A DNA stretch of 64,000 bases from positions 1 to 64,000 of the forward strand of contig NZ_JAHLEL010000060.1 of the NCBI RefSeq assembly GCF_020131355.1, in the 5' to 3' direction. A model generated the notes under the pieces. The model was not told the origin of the DNA. It saw nothing but the letters and a program-made list of their open reading frames with translations, and did no database searches. Positions 18,108-25,953 of the stretch are shown here, one piece after another. Each line of letters opens with the position of its first letter. Within the stretch, counting starts at the first letter, position 1. Position numbers and translations under genes: made by a program. This stretch comes from Pseudonocardia sp. ICBG1293. GTDB lineage: Bacteria; Actinomycetota; Actinomycetes; Mycobacteriales; Pseudonocardiaceae.

Positions 18108-18941
18108 TCAGTGGGTGTGGTTGGGCGGGGTGTGGGCTGCTTCGAAGTCGTTCGGGGAGAGCATCCCAATACTGGAATGGCGCCGTAACGGATTGTACCA
18201 GCATTCTATCCATTCGAAGATGGCGGTGGCAAGCTCTGCGCGGGTTTTCCAGGTTCTGGAATCGAGCAGTTCGAGTTGCATGGTACCCCAGAATGATTCG
18301 ACCAGAGAGTTATCGTAGCAATCTCCGATCGAGCCCATCGATGGGACGATTCCAGCGGCGACCAGACGTCGACCGAATGCCCATGATGTGAATTGGGTGC
18401 CGTGGTTGGAATGTAGGATCGTGGCGTGGTATTGCGGGCGTCGGCGGAGTATGGCCATGCCGAGGGCGTCGATGACGAGTTCGGTGCGCATGTTGTCGGC
18501 GATGGACCATCCGACTGCTTTCCGGGAGAATACATCGATGACTGCCGCGCAGTAGACTTTCCCTTCTCGGGTGGGGTGTTCGGTGATGTCGGTGCACCAG
18601 ATCTCATCCGGTCCGTCGACGGTGAAGTCGCGGTCGACCAGGTCGGTGTAGGGGTCGGCGTGCTGGTCCCGGACGGTGCAGCCGTGGTTGCGTCGCCGGT
18701 AGAGGCCCTGGATCCCGGCCTGGCGCATCAGCCGAGCGACGCGTTTGTGGTTCACCGTGATACCGAGTCCGAGGGTGAGCTCGGCGTGCACACGTGGCCA
18801 TCCGTAGGTGCCCCGGGACTCTGCGTGGATTTTCTCGATGTGTTTGAGGAGCAGTTCGTTCTCCTGCGTCCGTAGCGATGTCGCCCCGGAGTGCCATTCG
18901 TAGTAGCCCTGGCGGCGGACGCCAAGGACCCGGCAGGTCAC
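18108..18941 (-). CDS. IS3-family transposase OrfB (type 1), catalytic Asp replaced
   Basis: 277 residues, otherwise identical to the copy at 4670. The second DDE motif reads LHSNHGTQF here and LHSDHGTQF in the other two copies (codon AAC for GAC, near 18407-18409). The essential second aspartate is thus Asn, so this copy should be catalytically dead although its frame is intact. Confidence 0.9.
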   Translation of the reverse strand: MTCRVLGVRRQGYYEWHSGATSLRTQENELLLKHIEKIHAESRGTYGWPRVHAELTLGLGITVNHKRVARLMRQAGIQGLYRRRNHGCTVRDQHADPYTDLVDRDFTVDGPDEIWCTDITEHPTREGKVYCAAVIDVFSRKAVGWSIADNMRTELVIDALGMAILRRRPQYHATILHSNHGTQFTSWAFGRRLVAAGIVPSMGSIGDCYDNSLVESFWGTMQLELLDSRTWKTRAELATAIFEWIECWYNPLRRHSSIGMLSPNDFEAAHTPPNHTH

Positions 18942-18988
18942 CGCGACGTCGAATCCATCGTCGGCGAGTTCACGGACCAGCGGGAAAA

Positions 18989-19291
18989 CTACTTTGGGAG
19001 GATGTTCTCCCGGGCGAAGTACGCGGCAGCACGCTTGAGGATCTCGTTCTCGATCTCGATCCGGCGGGCCTTCTTTCGGAGTTCGACGATCTCACTTTTC
19101 TCCGCGCTCGACAGACGTGTGGAGCGCGGGTCACCGTCGTCTGCGTCGGCCTGGGAGACCCAGTTCCGCAGACACGACTCCGACAACGACAGGTCCTTGG
19201 CGATTTCCGAGATCGGCTTGACCTTCGAACGGGCCAGGTCGATAGCGCGTTGCCGGAACTCCGGCGGGTGAGGAGCGGGCACGAACGACAT
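18989..19291 (-). CDS. IS3-family transposase OrfA (type 1)
   Basis: 100 residues with HTH and C-terminal coiled coil as at 4320, with a Leu-to-Pro difference (DGDPRS). OrfB follows in the shifted frame. Confidence 0.9.
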   Translation of the reverse strand: MSFVPAPHPPEFRQRAIDLARSKVKPISEIAKDLSLSESCLRNWVSQADADDGDPRSTRLSSAEKSEIVELRKKARRIEIENEILKRAAAYFARENILPK

Positions 19292-19350
19292 CCTTCCCGG
19301 CGGACGGCGTCCGCCTCAGGACAGGTGTCCGGTACCAGGGGCCAAGCTCA

Positions 19351-19439
19351 CTCCCACCGCGACACATCCAGACCCGCCCGGTCCAGACGCACCGCACCCA
19401 CCGCACGCACATGCGCCACCACCGACGGCCGCGGCGCCC
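19351..19439 (-). pseudogene. Middle segment of a split winged-helix gene
   Basis: The frame GWAPRPSVVAHVRAVGAV then RLDRAGLDVSRWE continues the gene begun at 21171 once the IS110 element (19440-20914) is removed. It is cut at 19350 by IS3. Joining its end to 62257 (after the shared GAG) continues in frame as RWESQRLLARQAAQEEALR. Confidence 0.7.
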
Positions 19440-20914
19440 ACCCCGTTACCTTCTTGATCAAGCCCGCTGAGGGCTTGCAGGCCGCCGGCCGCGGTATGAC
19501 TGACTGCCCCTGTCGCCCGATGATCTGGGGGGTGTTGTCGCCGTGGCCGGAGGGCGCCAACGACCGCTGATAGAGACCTGACCCGTGTGGTCTGCTCGTA
19601 ACGTGGCTGCCGGCGCGGGTGCTCGTGGTCGGCCTGCCGCGACGAGAAGGGAGCGGCGGTTGCCCGATCCTGACCAGCACCCGACCGGGTTCGCGGTGTT
19701 CTGCGGCCTGGACGTGGGCAAGTCCGAACACCACGCCTGCGCGGTCGACACCAACGGGAAGCGGGTGCACGACAAGGCCCTGCCCAACGACGAATCGGCG
19801 CTGCGCACCGTGCTGTCCGGGCTGGCCGAGCACGGCGCGGTGCTGATGGTCATCGACCAGCCCGCCTCGATCGGAGCGCTGGCCATCGCCGTCGCTCGTG
19901 ATCTGGGGATCACGGTGGCCTACCTGCCCGGGCTGGCGATGCGCCGCATCGCCGACCTGCATCCCGGGCAGGCCAAGACCGACGCCCGCGACGCCCACGT
20001 GATCGCCGAGGCCGCCCGGACGATGCCGCACACCCTGCGCCGGGTCGGCACCGACGACGAGACCCTCGCCGAACTCACTGTGCTCGCCGGTTACGACGAT
20101 GACCTGGCTGGGCAGAGCACCCGGCTGACGAACCGGCTGCGCGACGCCCTGCTGCATGTTCATCCCGCCCTGGAACGCCTGCTCGGGCCACGCCTGGACC
20201 GCGGTGGCGTGCTCGACCTGCTCGCGGCCGCGCCCACCCCGCAAGCCCTGCGAGAGCTCGGCGCTGACGGGATCGCCGAGACGATGCGGGCCCGGTCGCC
20301 TCGACTGGCCCGCACCCTTCCCGCCCAGATCCTGACCTCGCTCGACGCCCAGAGCCTGACCGTTCCCGGCACGGCCGCGTTCGCCCGTGTCATCACCGGC
20401 GTCGCCGGGCAGCTGCGCCAGGTCCACACCGAACGCGACCAGCTCGCCGACGAGCTCGAAGCCCGCCTGGAGGCCCACCCTCTTGGACCGGTCCTGACCT
20501 CGATGCCCGGACTCGGGGTCAGGACCGCCATCAAGATCCTCACCATCGTCGGCGACGGCTCCGGGTTCCCCACCGCCGGGCACCTCGCCGCTTACGCCGG
20601 CCTCGCCCCAGTCACCCGCCGCTCCGGCACCTCGATCAAAGGCGAAACCCGATCCCAGCGCGGCAACCACGCCCTGAAATCCGCGCTGTTCCTGTCCGCA
20701 TTCGCCGCCCTGGCCGACCCCGCCAGCCGCGCCTACTACGACCGCAAACGAGCCGCCGGCAAACGACACAACGCCGCCCTGATCTGCCTCGCCCGACGCC
20801 GCACCGACGTCATCTACGCCATGCTCCGCGACCGCCGCCCCTACAACCCGCCCACGGTCAACAACCCCGATCCAGAACTCGCCGCCGCTTGACGAACCCA
20901 TAGAGACACCCCCC
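19440..20914 (+). mobile_element. IS110-family element, type 1, copy 1 (about 1.47 kb)
   Basis: Boundaries were inferred by comparing flanks of three copies: the shared sequence begins near CCCCGTTACCTTCTTGATC and ends near CCATAGAGACACCCCCC. It has a long upstream non-coding segment (about 220 bp) before the transposase, as is usual for IS110 elements. It interrupts a winged-helix gene on the other strand. A second copy lies at 38209-39550. Confidence 0.8.
19660..20892 (+). CDS. IS110-family transposase (DEDD)
   Basis: 410 residues from TTG 19660, preceded by GAGAAGGGAG. A longer GTG start at 19585 exists, but the variant copy starts at the equivalent TTG. The N-terminal DEDD_Tnp_IS110 domain shows FCGLDVGKSEHHACA (first Asp), VIDQPASIG and KTDARDAHVIAE. 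The C-terminal transposase_20 domain shows TSMPGLGVRTAIKIL, FPTAGHLAAYAGLAPV and SQRGNHALKSALFLSA with the catalytic-type Ser context. Intact. Confidence 0.92.
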   Translation: MPDPDQHPTGFAVFCGLDVGKSEHHACAVDTNGKRVHDKALPNDESALRTVLSGLAEHGAVLMVIDQPASIGALAIAVARDLGITVAYLPGLAMRRIADLHPGQAKTDARDAHVIAEAARTMPHTLRRVGTDDETLAELTVLAGYDDDLAGQSTRLTNRLRDALLHVHPALERLLGPRLDRGGVLDLLAAAPTPQALRELGADGIAETMRARSPRLARTLPAQILTSLDAQSLTVPGTAAFARVITGVAGQLRQVHTERDQLADELEARLEAHPLGPVLTSMPGLGVRTAIKILTIVGDGSGFPTAGHLAAYAGLAPVTRRSGTSIKGETRSQRGNHALKSALFLSAFAALADPASRAYYDRKRAAGKRHNAALICLARRRTDVIYAMLRDRRPYNPPTVNNPDPELAAA

Positions 20915-21171
20915 GGATCCCAGCCCAGCGACTCCCGCGCCTGCGCCCGCCTCGGCCACACCCGCGTCGCACCGCCATCGATCCGCCCCGTCCGCACCCA
21001 CCCCGCCCGCTTCCACCGCGACGCCAACCCCGACATCCGCCCCGGCGAAATCCCCAACGCCGCACCCAACACATCCAGCGGCAACCCGTACTGATGCGCC
21101 AACACCTCCAACGCCAACGCATCCCGCGCCGTCAACTGCACCCCACGCCGCCGCCCACTACCCACCACCAC
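20915..21171 (-). pseudogene. N-terminal part of a winged-helix protein gene, split by IS110
   Basis: Starts GTG at 21171 after GAGAGGGG. About 86 codons: LTARDALALEVLAHQYGLPL, DVLGAALGISPGRMSGLASR and WKRAGWVRTGRIDGG form a winged-helix/MarR-like DNA-binding fold. It continues at 19439-19351 and, after an inversion, at 62257. The role is unknown. A plasmid regulator is plausible because it lies next to the iteron-bearing region at 23.3 kb. Confidence 0.7.
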
Positions 21172-21200
21172 AATCCCCTCTCACCCATCCAGCAGAAAAA

Positions 21201-21275
21201 CTACAACAACCCCAGTCGATACGGGTGGAAAGCAGATAGCCCATCTACGCCACAGATACACCCAGCACGATCCAT
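21201..21275 (-). CDS. Possible 24-codon leader peptide upstream of the winged-helix gene
   Basis: ATG at 21275 is preceded by GAGGAGGTG with 2-3 bases spacing, the strongest Shine-Dalgarno nearby. The peptide (MDRAGCICGVDGLSAFHPYR plus GLL end) stops at TAG 21201. The winged-helix GTG lies 30 bases further on. The length and very strong RBS suggest a translated leader, but there is no homology evidence. Confidence 0.35.
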   Translation of the reverse strand: MDRAGCICGVDGLSAFHPYRLGLL

Positions 21276-21380
21276 TCACCTCCTCTAATCGCAGTCTGTT
21301 GACTTTGACCTCAGTCTTTCAAAAGCATTGAACTTCGCACTGCGGTTCCCCCATGATCGGGGAGGCATCAGCTATAAGGG

Positions 21381-21677
21381 GTGGCGATGCCAGAGGTACG
21401 GAAGCGATACGACCGGGAGTTCCGTGACGGTGCGGTCCGGATCGTCGAGGAGACCGGCAAGCCGATCGCCCAGATCGCCCGCGACCTGGGGGTCAACGAG
21501 GGCACACTGGGCAACTGGGTGGCCCGAGCGCGGGAGGCCCGCGAGGACACCGAAGGCCTCTCCCGGGGTGACATCGCCGAGCTCAAGCGGCTGCGGGCGG
21601 AGAACGCCGAGCTGCGGATGGAGCGTGATGTCCTCAAACGATCCGTGGTCCTGTGGGTCAAGGAGGCGACGAAGTGA
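21381..21677 (+). CDS. IS3-family transposase OrfA (type 3)
   Basis: 98 residues. HTH (FRDGAVRIVEETGKPIAQIA, LGVNEGTLGNWVARAREA) and coiled coil (AELKRLRAENAELRMERDVL). The stop overlaps the orfB GTG (GTGA at 21674). Confidence 0.9.
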   Translation: MAMPEVRKRYDREFRDGAVRIVEETGKPIAQIARDLGVNEGTLGNWVARAREAREDTEGLSRGDIAELKRLRAENAELRMERDVLKRSVVLWVKEATK

Positions 21678-22577
21678 GCGTGGCACGTTTCATCGCCGAC
21701 CAGAGGACCTTCCACCGGGTGCCGCACACGCTGGCCTGCGCGCTGCTCGGCGTGTCGATCTCCTGGCTGTACAAGTGGCTGAGTCGCGCCACCAGTCCCG
21801 GTGGCGGCCTGACTGCGACTGAGGAGCGCCGACGCGCGCTCGACGCCGCCGTGAGGGCCGGGTTCGACGCCGCCGAGCGTCTGCACGGCTCGCCGCGGTT
21901 GCACGCGGACCTACGTGAGGCGGGGTGGAAGGTGTCGGAGAAGACCGTGGCGGACTCGATGCGCCGACAGAGCCTGGTCGCCCGCCGCATCCGGAGGCGC
22001 AACGGGCTGACCCGCCAGGACAAGGCGGCGCCGAAGTTCCCGGACCTGCTGAACCGCGACTTCACCGCCGCCGAGCCGAACCGCCGCTGGGTCGGGGACA
22101 TGACCGAGATCCCCACCGCGGCCGGGAAGCTGTATCTGGCCACGGTGATCGACCTGTACTCGCGCAGGTTGCTCGGCGCGGCCACCGGGCTGCACCCCAA
22201 CGCCGAGCTGGCGTGTGAGGCCATCCGGATGGCCGTCGCGGCCCGCGGCGGCGCGGACGGGATCGCAGGGGTGATCTTTCACACCGACCGCGGCTCGACC
22301 TACACCGCCGGCGCGTTCGCCACGTTGTGTCGCCGCCTGGACATCCGCCAGTCCATGGGTCGGGTCGTGTTTCGACAACGCCGCGGCGGAGGCGTTCTTC
22401 TCCAGCCTGGAGTGGGAAGTGCTGTCCCGCAACGACTTCGACACCACTGCGAAGGCTCGGGCGGTGGTTATCGACTGGTGCTACGGCTTCTACAACCACC
22501 GGCGACGACACAGCGCCGCCGCCGGGCTCGCACCGATCGTCTACGAGAACGCCGCCCTCACTCGAGACGCGGCATAG
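21674..22577 (+). pseudogene. IS3-family transposase OrfB (type 3), frameshifted near the C-terminus
   Basis: Frame 1 runs from VSVARFIADQRTFHRVPH through RRWVGDMTEIP (Asp) and FHTDRGSTYT (Asp) to IRQSMGRV. The expected SCFDNAAAEAFFSSLEWE (with the catalytic Glu) and the C-terminus ending at 22577 are in another frame; the slip is at about 22362-22370. The same slip occurs in the copies at 39581 and 62843 (each exactly 904 bases start to stop), so it predates their spread. Confidence 0.85.
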
Positions 22578-22607
22578 GGAACCCTCCACGATCTCGGGGG
22601 AACCACA

Positions 22608-23260
22608 CACTGATGATCTTGAGGTCGCTACCGCCAGCCCGAAAACCGCCGAACAGCATGTCACACTACACATAGCCCCGAGAGCTAGGCCTCTACTACC
22701 CTCGATATCAACCCGAACAAGATCTAGGGCTCTCTCGGAGAAACTCGGCTCTACTTGACTCTGATCGTGGTCACAGGAGGCTGCAGGACGGGCACAGCAC
22801 GTAGCGGCGAGCCGCAGCGGAGTCGGTAGTCACGCCAGTCATCGACGACGTCGAAACCAAAGGATGAGACGCGTATAACGACACCCGAAATAAACCCCCC
22901 ACTCATCCGGGATCATATCCCGCGCGTTGTCGCCTACACCGCAACCAGGCTCGCCCGCCAGCAAAAATAACTGAAGGTCAGAAAAATGGGATTCAGGTGG
23001 AAGATCGCCAACCCCGCACTACAGTGTCATGCCTGACGCGCACACCGTCTACCTGCACACTAAAATCGAGAAATAAACGTCCTGGAAGCCGCCGCGGATT
23101 AACGCCAGGAAACCGTCGCGAAGAAAGTTCAGACACACCCGGCGTGGGCTCGCTACGCCGAAGCCCGGCAGTGGGCCTACCGGGAGGTCCACCACCGCTT
23201 CCCAGCAGGCGGGCGATCCGCCGGAGGAACTCCGGGACTGCACTTCACTACTACCGCAGC
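22608..23260. other. 650-bp region without a recognisable gene
   Basis: AT-richer than its surroundings, with stops in all frames at short intervals. Short open frames lack GC3 bias. It contains a few small palindromes but no clear promoter. It lies between an IS3 and the left cis-element and may be upstream regulatory or decayed DNA. Confidence 0.4.
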
Positions 23261-23412
23261 ACTGTCACGCACGGTGAGATTTCGGGGGATGTCCCGAAAC
23301 GGCCCCCAATCCGAGCAATCCGAGCAGGTTCTGTCGTTCCCGCAGGTCAGAGCCGGATTTTCTCCTGCTCGGATTGAGGGGTCTGCTCGGATCAATCCGA
23401 GCAGACCCCTCA
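23261..23412 (+). promoter_or_regulatory. Left cis-module: conserved core, 9-bp tandem repeats and perfect palindrome
   Basis: In order: a core (23261-23309) containing TTTCGGGggatgtCCCGAAA; two tandem 9-bp units AATCCGAGC; a spacer with GCAGGTCAGAGCCGGATTTT; a direct inverted unit CTGCTCGGA; then a perfect palindrome with 18-bp arms and a 2-base loop (TGAGGGGTCTGCTCGGAT / CA / reverse, 23375-23412). The same architecture with a different repeat unit lies inverted at 33612-33773. Likely a binding site for a plasmid initiator or regulator; the function is inferred. Confidence 0.65.
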
Positions 23413-23464
23413 AGGACTGCTGCTCTCAAGCAAGCCGAAGATCACCCCACGGCACTCTGACCAG

Positions 23465-24676
23465 CTATGACATCGGCGGAGAGCTACCTTGGGACCTGTC
23501 GTCACTGTTGGTGACGAGATCGGGTGTGTAGCGTCGCCAGGCGTCGGCGAATGCCGCGCGGTGGTAGCCCCTGATCCGCCCCAGCCCGGGGAACTGGGTC
23601 TGGACGGATTGGATGTCGTACTCGCCGAGCAAGGCGCCGAGTCGTCGAGCGGTGAGTCCTTCGCTGCGTGGTCCGTAGTCGGCCCACGGCGCTTCCGGAT
23701 CGGCGCGGAGCAGCTGGAGGAGCCGCATCGTGGGCAGCGCGGTCTCGGTGCCGAACGCTTGGTGGCAGTCGGCGAGCAGGCGGATGCGTTCGGAGCGGTC
23801 GTCCCCGGTGTCCTCGCTCTGGAGGTCGAGGATCGCGATGCGGGCGCGGTCGGGCCAGTCTCCTCCGGCGTGGTCGGCGACCGCGATCAACGGTTCCCAG
23901 GTGTCGGCGGCGCGGTCTTCGACCGGCATCGAAGGTTCGGCCGCTTCGAGTGCGGTGAGGTCGTTGCGGAGCCATGCGTTCAGGCGCTCAGCGAGGCGCT
24001 GAAGGCGCGGCCGGTCGCGTCGGAGCCGATACGGCGCCACGTGTTCTCCGGGGGCTCTGCGGCGCATCTGGACCACGACGGCGCGGTCTTCGATGGTGTC
24101 GGGCATCCGTCCGATCCCGGCCAGCGCGGCCATCGCGAACGTCGAGATCGACTGAACCTTGTTCTTGTTGAGGTCGTAGCGCTTCGCGGGCCGGTTGCGT
24201 TGGTGTCCGGCGTTCAACAGGCCGCGCAGGTCTTCGTGGCCGGTGGCGGCGGGTCCGAAGATCGTGTCGGCCTCATCGACCAGCATCGTGGGCGGGTCAG
24301 CGGTGATCGACCGGTAGACCGCCGCGGGGGTGGCGTTGACGGTGATGAACGGGTCATGACACGCGCCCTCGACGACATCCAGGAGCCTCGATTTCCCGCA
24401 GCGCTTCTCCGGTGCCCGCACCACCAGGCGCGGGGCGTGCGCCCACGCAGGCTGGGCATGCGTGGCGGCGATCCAGAGTGTCACCGCGACCACGGCCGCA
24501 TCCGACGGCAGGAACACGTAGCGGCGCAGCGCGGCCTCCAGGTCGTCGAGGATCACCGCCCCGTCCGGGCCGGGAACAGCGCTGCCGGTCGGGCTCTGCG
24601 GCGGGGTCGGGGTCTTGGTGCCCATTTCGGCACCTAGACCCTGACCTGCAGGTTCGTGGCGGTCGGGGGTGCTCAC
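23465..24676 (-). CDS. DUF3631-domain ATPase-like protein
   Basis: 403 residues, GTG start at 24676 overlapping the stop of the upstream gene. The N-terminal half has a P-loop-like region RAPEKRCGKSRLLDVVEGA and Walker B-like PTMLVDEADTIFG. The C-terminal half is the DUF3631 region (ADHAGGDWPDRARIAILDL ... LLGEYDIQSVQ ... GYHRAAFADAWRRY). DUF3631 proteins are frequent on actinobacterial plasmids and phages and are linked to DNA-processing ATPases. Last gene of the leftward operon; the iteron-type palindrome at 23375-23412 is immediately downstream. Confidence 0.85.
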   Translation of the reverse strand: MSTPDRHEPAGQGLGAEMGTKTPTPPQSPTGSAVPGPDGAVILDDLEAALRRYVFLPSDAAVVAVTLWIAATHAQPAWAHAPRLVVRAPEKRCGKSRLLDVVEGACHDPFITVNATPAAVYRSITADPPTMLVDEADTIFGPAATGHEDLRGLLNAGHQRNRPAKRYDLNKNKVQSISTFAMAALAGIGRMPDTIEDRAVVVQMRRRAPGEHVAPYRLRRDRPRLQRLAERLNAWLRNDLTALEAAEPSMPVEDRAADTWEPLIAVADHAGGDWPDRARIAILDLQSEDTGDDRSERIRLLADCHQAFGTETALPTMRLLQLLRADPEAPWADYGPRSEGLTARRLGALLGEYDIQSVQTQFPGLGRIRGYHRAAFADAWRRYTPDLVTNSDDRSQGSSPPMS

Positions 24677-25101
24677 GTGCTCCTCCTAGTGATCGTTGCG
24701 GCGGGTGCGGGTGGGTGGTGTCGCCAGACGCGTCCGGTCACGCCGGGCTCGACCGGGTGCTCGGTCCAGGTCTCGGTCGGGGTGTAGGTGCGGAGTTCGG
24801 CTGCGGGATGGCCGTCCGGGTAGCGGGCGGCGGCGTGCTGCATGGCGGCCAGCTGGTCGGCCCAGTACCAGCGCCCGCGCCACGGCCCGTCGACCAGCAC
24901 GGCGAGTTCACGTCCGTCGTCGGCCCGGACCGCCAGCCGCGACAACCGGTGCCCGGGTGAAGGGCGGTGCTGCCGCGTCGCTTCCGGTCCTCGCCCGCCC
25001 GGGGGGCGGGCTGCGGTCCGGGTCGACTTGCCCCCGACCGTCGGGGTGACCCCGGTGTCGGGTGTCAGTGCTGACCAGCCGAAATGCTGTTGGGTGGTCA
25101 T
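24673..25101 (-). CDS. Conserved hypothetical protein, 142 aa
   Basis: Starts ATG 25101 (MTTQQHFGWSALTPDTGV). It overlaps the upstream gene in ATGA and the downstream DUF3631 gene in GTGA, so it is tightly coupled. The C-terminal half shows RLAVRADDGRELAVLVDGP, WYWADQLAAMQHAAARYPDG and VTGRVWRHHP. No family recognised. A palindromic GC-rich segment (about 24969-25030) inside it resembles intergenic sequence at 35654 and 50448. Confidence 0.7.
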   Translation of the reverse strand: MTTQQHFGWSALTPDTGVTPTVGGKSTRTAARPPGGRGPEATRQHRPSPGHRLSRLAVRADDGRELAVLVDGPWRGRWYWADQLAAMQHAAARYPDGHPAAELRTYTPTETWTEHPVEPGVTGRVWRHHPPAPAATITRRST

Positions 25102-25484
25102 GCCACGGCCCGGTCGTGGATCCATTCGTCGATGTCGCCGTTCGGCGGGTAGCGGCGCCGCAGCAACTCGGCGAGGGACGGCCGCCGGGCCAGTCCCGCT
25201 TCTGCGTAGGCGACGGAGATGTCCTTGCTGGCGTCGCGGAGGGCGGTCCAGTGCGCGTGCCGCAGGTCGGCGACCTCCACCCCGACCCTCGCAGCAACCA
25301 GCAGCGGCGCCGACGGCTGCGCCCGCCCGAGCACCGCCGCAAGGACGACCGGGTCGACGAACCCGATCACCTCCAAGGCCTCGGCCCGGTCGCTATCGGT
25401 GAAGCGCGGGGCCGGGTGTGGCAGCCCGCGGGAGACGCGCCGGTCACGTGGTGTGGGTGGTTCCGGTCGTTCAAGGGCGGGCAT
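25098..25484 (-). CDS. Hypothetical protein, 128 aa
   Basis: ATG 25484 is chosen because GGAGGAG lies 3 bases upstream; the frame opens further upstream but without an RBS. It contains RFTDSDRAEALEVIGFVDP, VVLAAVLGRAQPSAPLLVAA and RRYPPNGDIDEWIHDRAVA. No family recognised. Its ATGA overlap with the next gene places it in the transfer operon. Confidence 0.65.
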   Translation of the reverse strand: MPALERPEPPTPRDRRVSRGLPHPAPRFTDSDRAEALEVIGFVDPVVLAAVLGRAQPSAPLLVAARVGVEVADLRHAHWTALRDASKDISVAYAEAGLARRPSLAELLRRRYPPNGDIDEWIHDRAVA

Positions 25485-25535
25485 GACTCCTCCAACCATC
25501 GGTAACTGTGAGTAACTGACTGTGGGTGTGCGAAG

Positions 25536-25745
25536 GCGGCGGGGTGAGGCGCCGCGGGGCGGGCCTGTCCCGTGTTTGTGCTGGATTACGGGTGTTGCGG
25601 GGGGTTGCTTCACCCCGCCTCACCCCTCACCCCGAGACCGATTACCGCTGGTGATTAGGGGTGAGGGTCAGGGTGAGGGTGGGGTGAGGGTCGGGGTGGA
25701 CGTCCACCCCGACTGGCGCTACCTCACCCCGCGCCTCACCCCATG
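25536..25745. repeat. Cluster of GGGGTGAGG repeats
   Basis: About nine copies of GGTGAGG/CCTCACC, in both orientations, lie in 210 bp: GGGGTGAGGCG near 25541, CCCCGCCTCACCCC near 25613, a direct run near 25660-25700 and CTCACCCCGCGCCTCACCCC near 25724. The unit is that of the right cis-module at 33612. It falls between the end of the TraB remnant and the RBS of the next gene. A candidate iteron/ori or operator array. Confidence 0.6.
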
Positions 25746-25749
25746 TGAC

Positions 25750-25859
25750 CTACTCCGGGTTGTGACTGTCGGTGACAGGGTCGGTGGAGTTCTCGTCGTC
25801 TTCCGGGCTGTCGTCGGTGTCGAGGAGTCGGTCGGCCTGGACCTGGAGGAGGTCGGTGA
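25750..25859 (-). pseudogene. Probable C-terminal end of traB, separated by the Tn3 transposon
   Basis: An open frame enters from the Tn3 end and stops at 25750: LTDLLQVQADRLLDTDDSPE followed by an acidic tail. Position and strand fit the end of the TraB gene whose first 517 codons lie at 30232-31781. The expected middle of the domain is missing and no target duplication brackets the transposon, so part of traB was deleted. Confidence 0.5.
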
Positions 25860-25953
25860 GGGGTCGCCGTAGTATCCGGGAATAATCGGGCGGATATGGC
25901 TGGGTAGGCTCCTGACCAGGGGGTTTCTGGGGTTCTGGTCGGGAGGTTGTCGG

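Larger units (their letters stand above)
18069..19350 (-). mobile_element. IS3-family element, type 1, copy 2 (1282 bp)
   Basis: Same ends and length as the copy at 4261. Its left flank is a Tn3 fragment and its right flank the middle of a winged-helix gene; the flanking triplets (CAT, CTC) do not match. In the element's own orientation its upstream flank ends in GAG, matching the GAG downstream of copy 3 (62257), which supports inversion between the two copies. Confidence 0.9.
21341..22607 (+). mobile_element. IS3-family element, type 3, copy 1 (1267 bp)
   Basis: Ends TGCGGTTCCCCCATGATCGG and the reverse of the right end, TGTGGTTCCCCCGAGATCGT. A clean 3-bp CAC duplication flanks it (21338-21340, 22608-22610). 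Copies: 39551-40941, 62813-63961 (truncated) and one starting at 63962. Confidence 0.92.

Noticed and set aside
18877..19570. 230-aa open frame on the plus strand over the IS3 element
   Set aside because: Antisense to orfA/orfB; the same shadow frame appears over every copy of the element.
25617..25745. CRISPR array
   Set aside because: Repeats are short, irregularly spaced and in both orientations, with no spacers of uniform length.
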